From Pontibacter silvestris (GTDB lineage Bacteria > Bacteroidota > Bacteroidia > Cytophagales > Hymenobacteraceae), in assembly GCF_020907275.1 (NCBI RefSeq), contig NZ_JAJJWI010000003.1:124001-188000 (forward strand): a DNA stretch of 64,000 bases, in the 5' to 3' direction. Positions 52,381-60,837 of this stretch are shown here, piece by piece (positions within the stretch are counted from its first letter, which is position 1; every line of letters starts with the position of its first letter). The translations under genes and the position numbers were made by a program. The notes beneath the pieces were generated by a model, which saw only the letters and a program-made list of their open reading frames with translations, had not been told where the DNA came from and did not search any database.

Positions 52381-53679
52381 ATGATAAATAAAGGTATCCC
52401 TGTTTACCTGCTGGCATGCACAACCCTTTTCTCCTGCCAGTCAACAAAAAGTAATAATGGGCAGGAAATAGTTTTAAAAAACACCGCTTCCACTAGTTTA
52501 ACAGACAAGGCTATTGCTATTAAGCGAGATAATTTTGCCGATACAGCAGCACAAGGATTGTACCCGGTGCTCCTGACACAGAAAGGTGATACTATTGCCT
52601 CTCAGTTAGATGACTTAGATGGCGACCAGCAATGGGATGAGCTTTTTTTTGTAATCGACTTACCTGCCAATGGAGAGCAAGTGCTAAACCTTACATGGGT
52701 AGGTACTCAGCCACAGTATACGCAGCGCACCAACATCCGCTTCGGAAAGCGCAGTGCCAAGGACAAACCGGTGCAACCCAAAACCAATGACACCATTCAT
52801 GCAAACCAACTGCCCAAAAGCATTGGCTACCAGCCTTACCAAACCGACGGCCCCACATGGGAAAATGACAAAGTAGCATTCCGCCACTATTTAGACGGAC
52901 GAAATGCAAAAGATTTGTTTGGGAAGAAAGTTTCTTATATGTCGCCGGAAGATGTAGGCATAAATGCAGCTGGTGCCGTGGAAGACAATTACCATGTAAT
53001 GCACGAATGGGGCCGTGATATAATGGCTGTGGGCAACTCTGTAGGCATTGGCGGTGTAGCCCTGATGATTGGTGACAGTTTCCCACGACTGGGTGTAACA
53101 GCAAACGATTCTATAAACAATGTAGGGAATACAGCCTTTAATATTGTAACAGAAGGACCCGTTCGTTCTAAGACCCGCATTGTGTACAACAATTGGCAAC
53201 CTGAAGGCACCAGCCGCAGCTATACACTGGAAGAACAACCTACTATCTGGCCGGGTATGTACGCCTATCAGAACACTGTAAAAGTAACTTCAGGCTTACA
53301 AGGCGATGAGACACTACTGATTGGCATGAATAACTTGGATACTACTTCTACACTAGAAGAAATTCCCGTTGATGATGAATGGATGATTCTGCTGACACAT
53401 GACCGTGAAACCTATAATAAGGAGTGGATACTGGGCTTGGCACTTATTATTCCTAAAAGCTCTTACCTCGGCTACACAGAGGCTCCTGCATCTGGTAAAC
53501 TGGCGCAGGCATCTTTCGCTAAACTAAAAGTAGAGGGAAATAAGCCGATCAGTTACTACGCTGTAGGTGGATGGGAACAAAGCGATGAGGGCTTTAAAGA
53601 TGCAGCTTACTTTAGAAGCTATGTTAAATCGCTTGCGAAACAAATTTCTGCTAAGGTCAATGTGCAGGTGAGACAGTAA
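52381..53679 (+). CDS. DUF4861 family lipoprotein
   Basis: 432 residues. Signal peptide with lipobox (TTLFSC, Cys19). The rest is a beta-rich DUF4861 fold: QLDDLDGDQQWDELFFVIDLPANG, DGPTWENDKVAFRHYLDGRNAKDLFG, YHVMHEWGRDIMAVGNSVG. This family is common in Bacteroidota glycan loci next to GH105 enzymes, with conserved Trp/His/Asp suggesting sugar contact, but its activity is not established. In this window it is next to GH105 genes on both sides. Confidence 0.88.
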   Translation: MINKGIPVYLLACTTLFSCQSTKSNNGQEIVLKNTASTSLTDKAIAIKRDNFADTAAQGLYPVLLTQKGDTIASQLDDLDGDQQWDELFFVIDLPANGEQVLNLTWVGTQPQYTQRTNIRFGKRSAKDKPVQPKTNDTIHANQLPKSIGYQPYQTDGPTWENDKVAFRHYLDGRNAKDLFGKKVSYMSPEDVGINAAGAVEDNYHVMHEWGRDIMAVGNSVGIGGVALMIGDSFPRLGVTANDSINNVGNTAFNIVTEGPVRSKTRIVYNNWQPEGTSRSYTLEEQPTIWPGMYAYQNTVKVTSGLQGDETLLIGMNNLDTTSTLEEIPVDDEWMILLTHDRETYNKEWILGLALIIPKSSYLGYTEAPASGKLAQASFAKLKVEGNKPISYYAVGGWEQSDEGFKDAAYFRSYVKSLAKQISAKVNVQVRQ

Positions 53680-54076
53680 TATATCTACATTCTGGGCCAA
53701 AATATGAACGACATAAGTTATATATATGCTGCTCGTATCTTGCAGATGAGGTGCTTGTTCGATATGCTACTATTTGACTTGTTTAATTGTTCTAAAATAT
53801 AGTAACGTTTCATTACCGGACAGTACAGGATAGCTTTCATGCACACTCTATTTATTTTGATAAATAGTTGTTTACTATACAAATAATGTAGATGAGGTAA
53901 GCCGAAATAGCTAATCTTAACTGAAAGTTTACGGGAAATGGAAATCAGTGAGGCTTCTTAATTTGCTTACGCAATTAGCGGACGTATTCAAGTAGTTATT
54001 TTTGAAGAGAACATCCAACTCTTAACTTACCAGACAAAGCTATCAAAGGTTAAAAACTTTAAAATCAGGTACTTTT
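53680..54076. other. Intergenic region before the second GH105 gene
   Basis: 397 bases, AT-rich, with no ORF. TATTTTTG at 53997-54004 matches the -7 consensus and is the likely promoter of the GH105 gene. AACGTTT occurs near 53804, but the dyad is incomplete. Confidence 0.45.
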
Positions 54077-55486
54077 ATGAAAGTAACACAGGATTTCTCC
54101 ACATACAGCAACAACACTCCGTTTAGATTAAGAGCTAAAGTATCTTTTTTAACCTTAGCCTTGGCTGCTGGAAGCTTTTTACCAGTAGTAGCCCAGACTA
54201 CGACTGCTAAAGCAACAGACTCCACTACTCCTTTACACTTGCTGCAGCCAGAATATCCAACGCCCTACGGCAAAACAACTGTAGAGGAAATTACAAGAGT
54301 CCTAAACCGGGTGCATGCTTACCTGGAGGCAACAACGCCCCCAGGTTTAGTACACCAGCAGACGGGCCAGGAGATAAAGGACATTAAAAAACCGGGGAGC
54401 GATGCCATCTTTAAACAAGGAGATTACAGGCTGATCAGTTATGAGTGGGGAGTTACTTACGCAGGCATGTTACTTGCCAGTGAGGCCACCGGAGACAAAT
54501 GCTTTTCAGACTATACTGCCAGCCGTTTAAAATTTATAGCTGACCTTGCGCCTTATTACAGAGCACAGATGAAAGCCAATACAAAAGGTAGCAATCCTAT
54601 TCATTCTGCACTGGAACCGGGTGCTCTTGATGATGCTGGAGCTATGTGTGCAGCCATGATTAAAGCACAGCGTGCCGGCATAAAAGCAGACACAAGGCCA
54701 CTCATTGATAATTACATTGACTACATTAGTAATAAGCAGTTAAGGTTATCTGACGGTACGCTGGCCCGAAACCGCCCGCTACCCAACACACTCTGGCTAG
54801 ATGATCTTTTTATGAGCGTACCGGCCTTGGCCCAAATGGGAAAACTGACTGGTGAACGGCGTTATTATGATGATGCTGTAAAGCAAGTGGTTCAATTTTC
54901 GGAGCGTATGTTCAATAAAGAAAAAAGACTTTACATGCACGGCTGGGTACAGGACATGGAACCACACCCGCAGTTCCACTGGGCTCGTGCCAACGGCTGG
55001 GCTGTAATGACAATGGTAGAATTGCTAGATGTACTGCCAAACGACCATCCGGGGTATGAAAAAGTACTGGCGCAGTTACAGGCACATGTAAAAGGACTGG
55101 CTTCTTACCAGGCAGGCGAAGGCTTTTGGCACCAACTCATAGACCGTAACGACACCTATCTGGAAACTTCGGCCACTGCTATCTATACCTATGCCATCAC
55201 CCGTGCCATTAACCGGGGCTGGATAGATAAGAAAGCATATGGCCCGATGGCTCTTTTAGCGTGGAATGCTGTTGCAACAAAAGTTAACGACAAAGGTCAG
55301 GTAGAAGGTACTTGCGTAGGCACAGGCATGGGCTTTGACCCTGCTTTTTACTACTATCGCCCAGTAAACGTTTATGCAGCTCACAGCTATGGACCTGTGC
55401 TCTTAGCAGGTGCTGAAATGATCAACTTTTTAAAAGGGAATAAGTTTGAGATTAACGATAGCTCTGTTCAGTTCTCCTCCCGATAG
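54077..55486 (+). CDS. Second GH105 family glycuronyl hydrolase
   Basis: 469 residues, with an N-terminal export signal after a polar start (KVSFLTLALAAGSFLPVVAQ). The hydrolase core reads SYEWGVTYAGMLLASEATGD, TLWLDDLFMSVPALAQMG with the expected catalytic Asp (D242), HWARANGWAVMTMVELLDVLP, and DTYLETSATAIYTYAI. Only modestly similar to the first GH105, so the two probably act on different linkages of the same polymer. Terminates at a hairpin shared with the convergent dehydrogenase gene. Confidence 0.9.
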   Translation: MKVTQDFSTYSNNTPFRLRAKVSFLTLALAAGSFLPVVAQTTTAKATDSTTPLHLLQPEYPTPYGKTTVEEITRVLNRVHAYLEATTPPGLVHQQTGQEIKDIKKPGSDAIFKQGDYRLISYEWGVTYAGMLLASEATGDKCFSDYTASRLKFIADLAPYYRAQMKANTKGSNPIHSALEPGALDDAGAMCAAMIKAQRAGIKADTRPLIDNYIDYISNKQLRLSDGTLARNRPLPNTLWLDDLFMSVPALAQMGKLTGERRYYDDAVKQVVQFSERMFNKEKRLYMHGWVQDMEPHPQFHWARANGWAVMTMVELLDVLPNDHPGYEKVLAQLQAHVKGLASYQAGEGFWHQLIDRNDTYLETSATAIYTYAITRAINRGWIDKKAYGPMALLAWNAVATKVNDKGQVEGTCVGTGMGFDPAFYYYRPVNVYAAHSYGPVLLAGAEMINFLKGNKFEINDSSVQFSSR

Positions 55487-55495
55487 ACAATGAAC

Positions 55496-55533
55496 TTTAG
55501 AAGCTCTGTTGGCTGGTCGACAGAACTTCTAAA
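55496..55533. terminator. Bidirectional terminator between GH105 and the dehydrogenase gene
   Basis: 14-bp stem TTTAGAAGCTCTGT / ACAGAACTTCTAAA with one mismatch and a 10-base loop, in a 59-base convergent gap. Confidence 0.75.
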
Positions 55534-55545
55534 GCAATTTAATGA

Positions 55546-57870
55546 CTACAATTTATTTAACTGTTCCATGGTGAAGGCTGCTTGTCGGTTTTCAAACTTG
55601 TTTCGCGCCTGAACCACATCTTCTGCTGTCACTTTCTCAGCCTTATTGCTCCAGGAGTTTCTGATAAAGCTTATTAACTGGGCAACCTCTTCATCCGATA
55701 ACTTTTTGTTAGCACCAATACCTGGCATATCGCCATTAATTTCCGGAGCTTGATACAATTTGCCACTTACCTTTATAGGCCCGGTCAAACCATACAGCAC
55801 AATTGGTATCAGTTTCTCTTTATCGCCCACCACCCAGTTAGATTTATTTAGAGGAGGCGCTAAGGACTTTACTCCATTACCATCAGCACCGTGGCAGCCC
55901 TGGCAGGTATTTTTAAACAGAACATACCCTTTAGGAAACTCCTGTTCTGCACTTTTTGACTTTTGACTTTTCTCTCTATCCTTTACATCATACAGCACTT
56001 TTCGGAGCTGTGTATTTATTGCAAGGCTTGAATCTGCATTAAACGTAAGAGCATCTTTCAGAAAGCTCTCCTCCTTATTATGTAGACTGCTAATTGCGGC
56101 ATCGGCTACAAACTCGTTGGCGGAATACTGCTGCATAAGTTTATTTAGTAAACTGTTAGCTGCAACTCCATCAAAGGTACGAACAGTCTGCACCAGGAAA
56201 GCCACATAAGGAGCTGCCAAGGTATCATTTTGCACTAGCAATTGCTTCAGCACTGGCACATACACGCTGTAATTTTCCTTACTCATTACAGAAGGCAACA
56301 CACTTAAAGCTTGTGTTCTTATGTGCCAGTCTTTATGTTGCAACAGTGGCACTACATCAGTTGTTTGTAGCTCGCCCAGTCCCTCCAGTGTCCACACAGA
56401 ATGTATAACTGCTAAAGGTTTGTCCTTTAACTTTAAGTTCTGGCGCAGGAATGTGGCTACTTGTGTGTACTTATTATCAACAAGCAGTTGCTGTGCCTTG
56501 TCCCGTACCCATCCATTGGGGTGCTTGAGTAGCTTTATCAGCAGTAAAGGATTATTTATCATCGTGATAGAACTCACGGCTTTTTCCTTAGGAATAATCC
56601 TGTAAATCCTCCCACAGGAAATTGGCTGACTCAGCTTTCTGCTTTTTATTTCGTTAGCCAGATATTCTGTTAAAAAGAACTCGTGCTGAATAATGCCGCG
56701 ATACATATCTATCACATACAAAGCACCATCAGGGCCATTGTATAAACTTACTGGCCTGAAGCGTTCGTCCACACTCGTCAGAAACTCCCTATCCTTATAT
56801 GCCTGCTTGCCCTGTACCTTATAGCCTTTTTCTTCCAGAATATTTCGCTTTATAAGATTGGCTGCAGGCTCCGCTACAAATGCATTTAAGTAATAGTCTT
56901 TGCCAAACAGTTCTCCCCTGTACAATACCGGCGCACAGGCTGCTGTAAAGTTTACCAGCCGTAGCTGCTCATCCAGAATTCCTTCCAGGTATCCTCTGTT
57001 TACCCCTGGTGTAGGTCTGGCAGGATAAACTCTGTTATCTGGCACAATGTTCTCATTAAAGCCGGCTACCTTACGCTGGTTACTATTTCCTGCCCCCATG
57101 CCTGGGGAAAAATAATCGCCTAATAAGTTCTGGGAATTGTTGTTGTAGTACAGTCTGCCGTAATCATCCTGTGCAACACCCCATTGCCCCCGGAAATGCG
57201 TTTTCTCTGTAAGCCATTTGTCTCCATCCTTTCGGTATCTCTTGCTAGATTTAGCATTATAAATCCAGTTATCTAAGGCACGCACCAAGCCGTTGGCCTC
57301 GTGTTCAACATTGCCTCCTTCAGAATAGGCACTATCTACCAGGGTTCGTCTGCCAGGACGGTCATCTTCAATTTCGTAAAACCAAAGATTAGGAGGCTCC
57401 GCTACCATTATTCCGTTTTCCACAAAACATAAAGCGCGAGGCAGTACTAAAGAGTCCAGAAATACTTTACGGTCATCTATGGTACCATCCTTGTCTTTAT
57501 CTTCCAGAATAACTATTTTACCTGTAGGTTTATCCTCATCTGTACCTAAGGTATCGGGCATGTATCCCTGCATTTCCGACACCCACATACGTCCATTGTT
57601 ATCAAAGACCATTGCTACAGGAGAGTTTACGAAAGGTTCTGCTGCCACTAACTGCACTTCGAAGCCCTCTTCCACCTGCATCCTTTCTAAAGACTCTTCA
57701 GGCGACAAGACCGGGGATGCAACATAGGCTTTTCTGATTGCCAATGAATCAGTGCCTAAAGGTTGCTCCTGAAGGTTTTGCCCAATATGTTGCCGATCTG
57801 ACTGACATGACTGTGTTAGAGATACACAGATGGTTAGAAAAAGTAAAGGGATTATCCGAACGCTTTTCAT
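55546..57870 (-). CDS. Cytochrome c-containing sugar dehydrogenase-like lipoprotein (PVC-type)
   Basis: 774 residues. Lipobox LTQSC (Cys22). A six-bladed propeller, glucose/sorbosone-dehydrogenase-like (VAAEPFVNSPVAMVFDNNGRMWVSEMQGY, NVEHEANGLVRALDNWIYNAKSS, RFRPVSLYNGPDGALYVIDMYRG), is followed by HEAT-like repeats (about 430-640) and a c-type cytochrome domain with CQGCH (656-660) and a probable Met ligand (INGDMPG). This layout is common in Planctomycetes/Verrucomicrobia and in Bacteroidota glycan loci. It could oxidise a sugar and pass electrons through the heme, but no activity is proven for this group. Confidence 0.88.
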   Translation of the reverse strand: MKSVRIIPLLFLTICVSLTQSCQSDRQHIGQNLQEQPLGTDSLAIRKAYVASPVLSPEESLERMQVEEGFEVQLVAAEPFVNSPVAMVFDNNGRMWVSEMQGYMPDTLGTDEDKPTGKIVILEDKDKDGTIDDRKVFLDSLVLPRALCFVENGIMVAEPPNLWFYEIEDDRPGRRTLVDSAYSEGGNVEHEANGLVRALDNWIYNAKSSKRYRKDGDKWLTEKTHFRGQWGVAQDDYGRLYYNNNSQNLLGDYFSPGMGAGNSNQRKVAGFNENIVPDNRVYPARPTPGVNRGYLEGILDEQLRLVNFTAACAPVLYRGELFGKDYYLNAFVAEPAANLIKRNILEEKGYKVQGKQAYKDREFLTSVDERFRPVSLYNGPDGALYVIDMYRGIIQHEFFLTEYLANEIKSRKLSQPISCGRIYRIIPKEKAVSSITMINNPLLLIKLLKHPNGWVRDKAQQLLVDNKYTQVATFLRQNLKLKDKPLAVIHSVWTLEGLGELQTTDVVPLLQHKDWHIRTQALSVLPSVMSKENYSVYVPVLKQLLVQNDTLAAPYVAFLVQTVRTFDGVAANSLLNKLMQQYSANEFVADAAISSLHNKEESFLKDALTFNADSSLAINTQLRKVLYDVKDREKSQKSKSAEQEFPKGYVLFKNTCQGCHGADGNGVKSLAPPLNKSNWVVGDKEKLIPIVLYGLTGPIKVSGKLYQAPEINGDMPGIGANKKLSDEEVAQLISFIRNSWSNKAEKVTAEDVVQARNKFENRQAAFTMEQLNKL

Positions 57871-58071
57871 TTCATTTTAGGTAAAACCGGCTTCAGAACT
57901 GCAGCTTCTTATAAACAAGGGCTATAAAACCACAGTGTCTCCTTTTCTTCTTGATAAGAAAAAGAGACATGAGCCAGGTAGGTTGACCTAAAGTCTGAAC
58001 TAAAACGACTTTAATTCAGGCTTTAGGTCTTATTAGCTTTCACAAACAAAATTTATGACCAGTGCTGCCTT

Positions 58072-59139
58072 TTATTGCTTTTGGGCAAACTTCTGAAATT
58101 CTGTGTTTACCTCGTCAGTAGTTAAATTACTACCAGAATGCACTACCACACGATGCTTAAAAGTTACTGATTTACCTGCCGGAAGCTTGAAATTAAGTTC
58201 TTCTTTTCCATCGCTCATAGCTTTTTGACCTAAGGGGTTAGCGGCAAATAAACCGTAGCCGCGCGCATGCCAGTAAGTAGGATAGCCAATGTTCTGCGGG
58301 TTGTCCATAATAATGACTGACACAGGTTCCTCTCCTAGCTTGCCGGTTAGATTTACCCATTTGCCACGCGTTCCCCACACATTATCACCTTCAATGCCTT
58401 CGCTGCTTGTGTAATGCCCGGTAACTCCTTTGTTGTTCATTTCAGGCACAGCTGTAGCTTTACCACTGGCATCTGTAAACACTTCCGGCTTGTTGGATGG
58501 ATGCTCCAGTTCACGTGCCAGGCGAATAGCAATAACACCTTCTTTGTTATCTTTAAATAAGACGTCTTCTTTTAGTGCCGTAAGTGTAGTTGTGCGGTCA
58601 ATAATACGGTTATCGCCTTCTCCGCTAAACACATAGCTGGTTTTCTCCCGCACCATAGCCGTACCGTCAGGCTTTTGCCATTCTGAACTAACCTCCAACT
58701 CTGCCATCTGGTCGCCGTTTGTCATTTTATCAACGCTAAGGTGACGGATAGTACCGAATGGCCCCGGGTGGTTGCCTACATCGTTAGAATTATTCCAGAA
58801 GTCGTGCCCGTTTACGTCGCCGTAGTTAAACCACATGCCTACGTGGTGCGGATGGTCCACCCTTTCTCCTGGTCTTGGATTTATAGGCCACCCACGCGTT
58901 ATGGGGTTGCCTTTAGCTGTAAGAATAGGGTACAGCACCGGCTTTTTTACATCATCGGGGTAAATGTAAGAGGTGAAAGGCTTTCCATCAATGGTTACGT
59001 CCACATGCTTACCCTGTTTATTTTCTGTTAACATAAATCGCTTTGCTTTACCTGGCCCAGATACTTTAGAAGTATAGGCCATTGTAAATGCTACCACCAG
59101 CAAAAGCGAAGCAAAAACTGTTATAGATTTTTTTGTCAT
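58072..59139 (-). CDS. DUF6807 (PmoA-like) family protein, exported
   Basis: 355 residues with a signal peptide (KKSITVFASLLLVVAFTMAYTS). The core has the family text RPGERVDHPHHVGMWFNYGDVNGHDFWNN, with a His-rich cluster that could bind metal, and TYWHARGYGLFAANPLGQ. The family is annotated 'methane oxygenase PmoA' in some databases, but it has nothing to do with methane here; it occurs in sugar loci beside Gfo/Idh/MocA oxidoreductases, as in this window. Gfo/Idh ends 84 bases upstream on the same strand. Confidence 0.85.
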   Translation of the reverse strand: MTKKSITVFASLLLVVAFTMAYTSKVSGPGKAKRFMLTENKQGKHVDVTIDGKPFTSYIYPDDVKKPVLYPILTAKGNPITRGWPINPRPGERVDHPHHVGMWFNYGDVNGHDFWNNSNDVGNHPGPFGTIRHLSVDKMTNGDQMAELEVSSEWQKPDGTAMVREKTSYVFSGEGDNRIIDRTTTLTALKEDVLFKDNKEGVIAIRLARELEHPSNKPEVFTDASGKATAVPEMNNKGVTGHYTSSEGIEGDNVWGTRGKWVNLTGKLGEEPVSVIIMDNPQNIGYPTYWHARGYGLFAANPLGQKAMSDGKEELNFKLPAGKSVTFKHRVVVHSGSNLTTDEVNTEFQKFAQKQ

Positions 59140-59223
59140 GTTGATAGAGTAAAAAGGTGTTAGAAATCAGCAGTCTCTTTAAACAAAAGGCTGCTGATTA
59201 AAGTCTTGTCTGAAAAACTGCTA

Positions 59224-60561
59224 CTAACTGGCAATAACGTCCTGTTTGGTATCATCGAAAGTGATGCGCTTTCCCGTTTCCATGGCTATGCGAGTCATAA
59301 TGTTGGCTACGGAATGATTGTAACCGGCATGTACAGAAGCATTTGGTGTCTGACGACTACGCACACACTCCATCCAGTTGCGCATGTGCAAAGAAGTCAT
59401 CGGGTCTCCTCCGGTATTTGCATCTGTAGATACTTTTGCCTGGTTCGGCAGCGTATACTCATCCAGCAAATTCTGTTTCATACCCATTTGGCCAGCCATT
59501 CTTTCGTCTAAGCCGCCTTCGGAAGTTATCTTGTTTGTATCCAGGTTCAGCATACCACCATTGGAGTAGTACAGCTCTTTTACACCTCCGGCACTGTTAC
59601 TGAAACGGGAAGAATAGCTTACCTGGAACCCTTTTGAGAAATCATCATTTGGACCGTAATCAAACACAGCTGTCATAGTATCTGCATTTTCACGGCCATC
59701 GTTCCACATATAAATGCCGCCGTTGGCTACTACACTGCGTGGGTGCTCCAGCCCTGTAAACCAATGCACTGTATCGATCTGGTGCGACAACCACTGCCCT
59801 GGTATACCAGACGAGTACGGCCAGAACAAACGATATTCTAAATACTTGCGCGGGTCCCAGGCTACTTTAGGCCGGTTCATCAGGAAGCGATCCCAGTCTG
59901 TATCTTCCTGGCGAATCTCGCTCACCAGCTTAGGCAAACGCCAACGACCAGGCTGGTTTACATTCCAGGTCATTTCTACCATCTTTATGTCACCAAACTT
60001 GCCGGAGCGAATGTATTCATTAGCAGCAATATAATTTGGCGCACTACGACGTTGGGAGCCAATCTGTACTATTTTACCTGTTTGCTCTACGGCCTGCAAT
60101 ATAGCCCGTGCATCTTCCATCGTTTCTGCCATTGGCTTTTCAATGTAAGCATCCTTACCATTGCGCACAGCTTCCACTCCCATTAAAGCATGCTGAAAAT
60201 CAGCTGTACTGATAATAACAGCATCAATACCTTTTTGTGCGTACAGTTCATCGTTATTGCGGTATTTTTTGATCTTTGCCCCACTTTTCTCTTTCAGATA
60301 GGCTTCTGCCTCATCACGGCGCCGGTTCCATATATCCGAAACTCCTACAAACTCAAAATTGAGGTCTTTAGAGTGGTTCATGAAAGCAGGAAACAAGGAG
60401 TTCTTAAACCGATTCGAAAAACCTACTATCGCCACCTGTACTCTGTCATTTGCCCCCAATATTCTACCGTAGCTCTTTGCACTCAGCCCCATAGCGCCTA
60501 AGTATGTACCAGCTGCTGCCATGGCTGATTGCCTGATAAAGTTTCGTCGACTATTTCCCAT
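59224..60561 (-). CDS. Gfo/Idh/MocA family oxidoreductase, Tat-exported
   Basis: 445 residues. The N-terminus carries a twin-arginine signal (SRRNFIRQSAMAAAGTYLG), so it is folded with cofactor before export. An NAD-binding fold follows (RVQVAIVGFSNRFKNSLF, with EKPMAETMEDARAIL). The substrate domain contains SHQIDTVHWFTGLEHP and GGIYMWNDGRENADTMTAVFDYG. Probably oxidises or rearranges a sugar acid. It heads the run Gfo/Idh, DUF6807, dehydrogenase on the minus strand, and two LacI-type operators lie upstream. Confidence 0.9.
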   Translation of the reverse strand: MGNSRRNFIRQSAMAAAGTYLGAMGLSAKSYGRILGANDRVQVAIVGFSNRFKNSLFPAFMNHSKDLNFEFVGVSDIWNRRRDEAEAYLKEKSGAKIKKYRNNDELYAQKGIDAVIISTADFQHALMGVEAVRNGKDAYIEKPMAETMEDARAILQAVEQTGKIVQIGSQRRSAPNYIAANEYIRSGKFGDIKMVEMTWNVNQPGRWRLPKLVSEIRQEDTDWDRFLMNRPKVAWDPRKYLEYRLFWPYSSGIPGQWLSHQIDTVHWFTGLEHPRSVVANGGIYMWNDGRENADTMTAVFDYGPNDDFSKGFQVSYSSRFSNSAGGVKELYYSNGGMLNLDTNKITSEGGLDERMAGQMGMKQNLLDEYTLPNQAKVSTDANTGGDPMTSLHMRNWMECVRSRQTPNASVHAGYNHSVANIMTRIAMETGKRITFDDTKQDVIAS

Positions 60562-60634
60562 AACCGTTTTTTGTGTTATTTATTGACAATTGATTTATTT
60601 CTGAGTTTAAACTATCTCTTCTGGAGCGAACTAT

Positions 60635-60678
60635 TAAACGTTTATGTTAGTCCTGGCACATGGAGCGCAAACGATTGC
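60635..60678. promoter_or_regulatory. Pair of LacI-type operators upstream of the Gfo/Idh gene
   Basis: Two palindromes with the central CG of LacI/GalR operators: TAAACGTTTA (60635-60644), perfect, and GCAAACGATTGC (60667-60678), with complementary GCAA/TTGC ends around ACGA. Centres are 33 bp apart, about three helical turns. Nothing in the window encodes a LacI-type regulator. Confidence 0.5.
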
Positions 60679-60837
60679 ATATTCAAGCAAACAGTTTCTC
60701 TAATCAACTTCCGTTAACCTGCTCAAGATCAGGATTAAGTTAAATAATAATGCCCTTTAATACAAACAAATGTTAGTTATTAATAAATTATTTTTTATAT
60801 CCTTCAGCCAACTAAATTTAAGAGCTAAGTAATTAAC

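Noticed and set aside
50927-55486. Recent duplication of the two GH105 genes
   Set aside because: Lengths differ by 86 residues and the active-site surroundings differ; they are distinct subfamilies.
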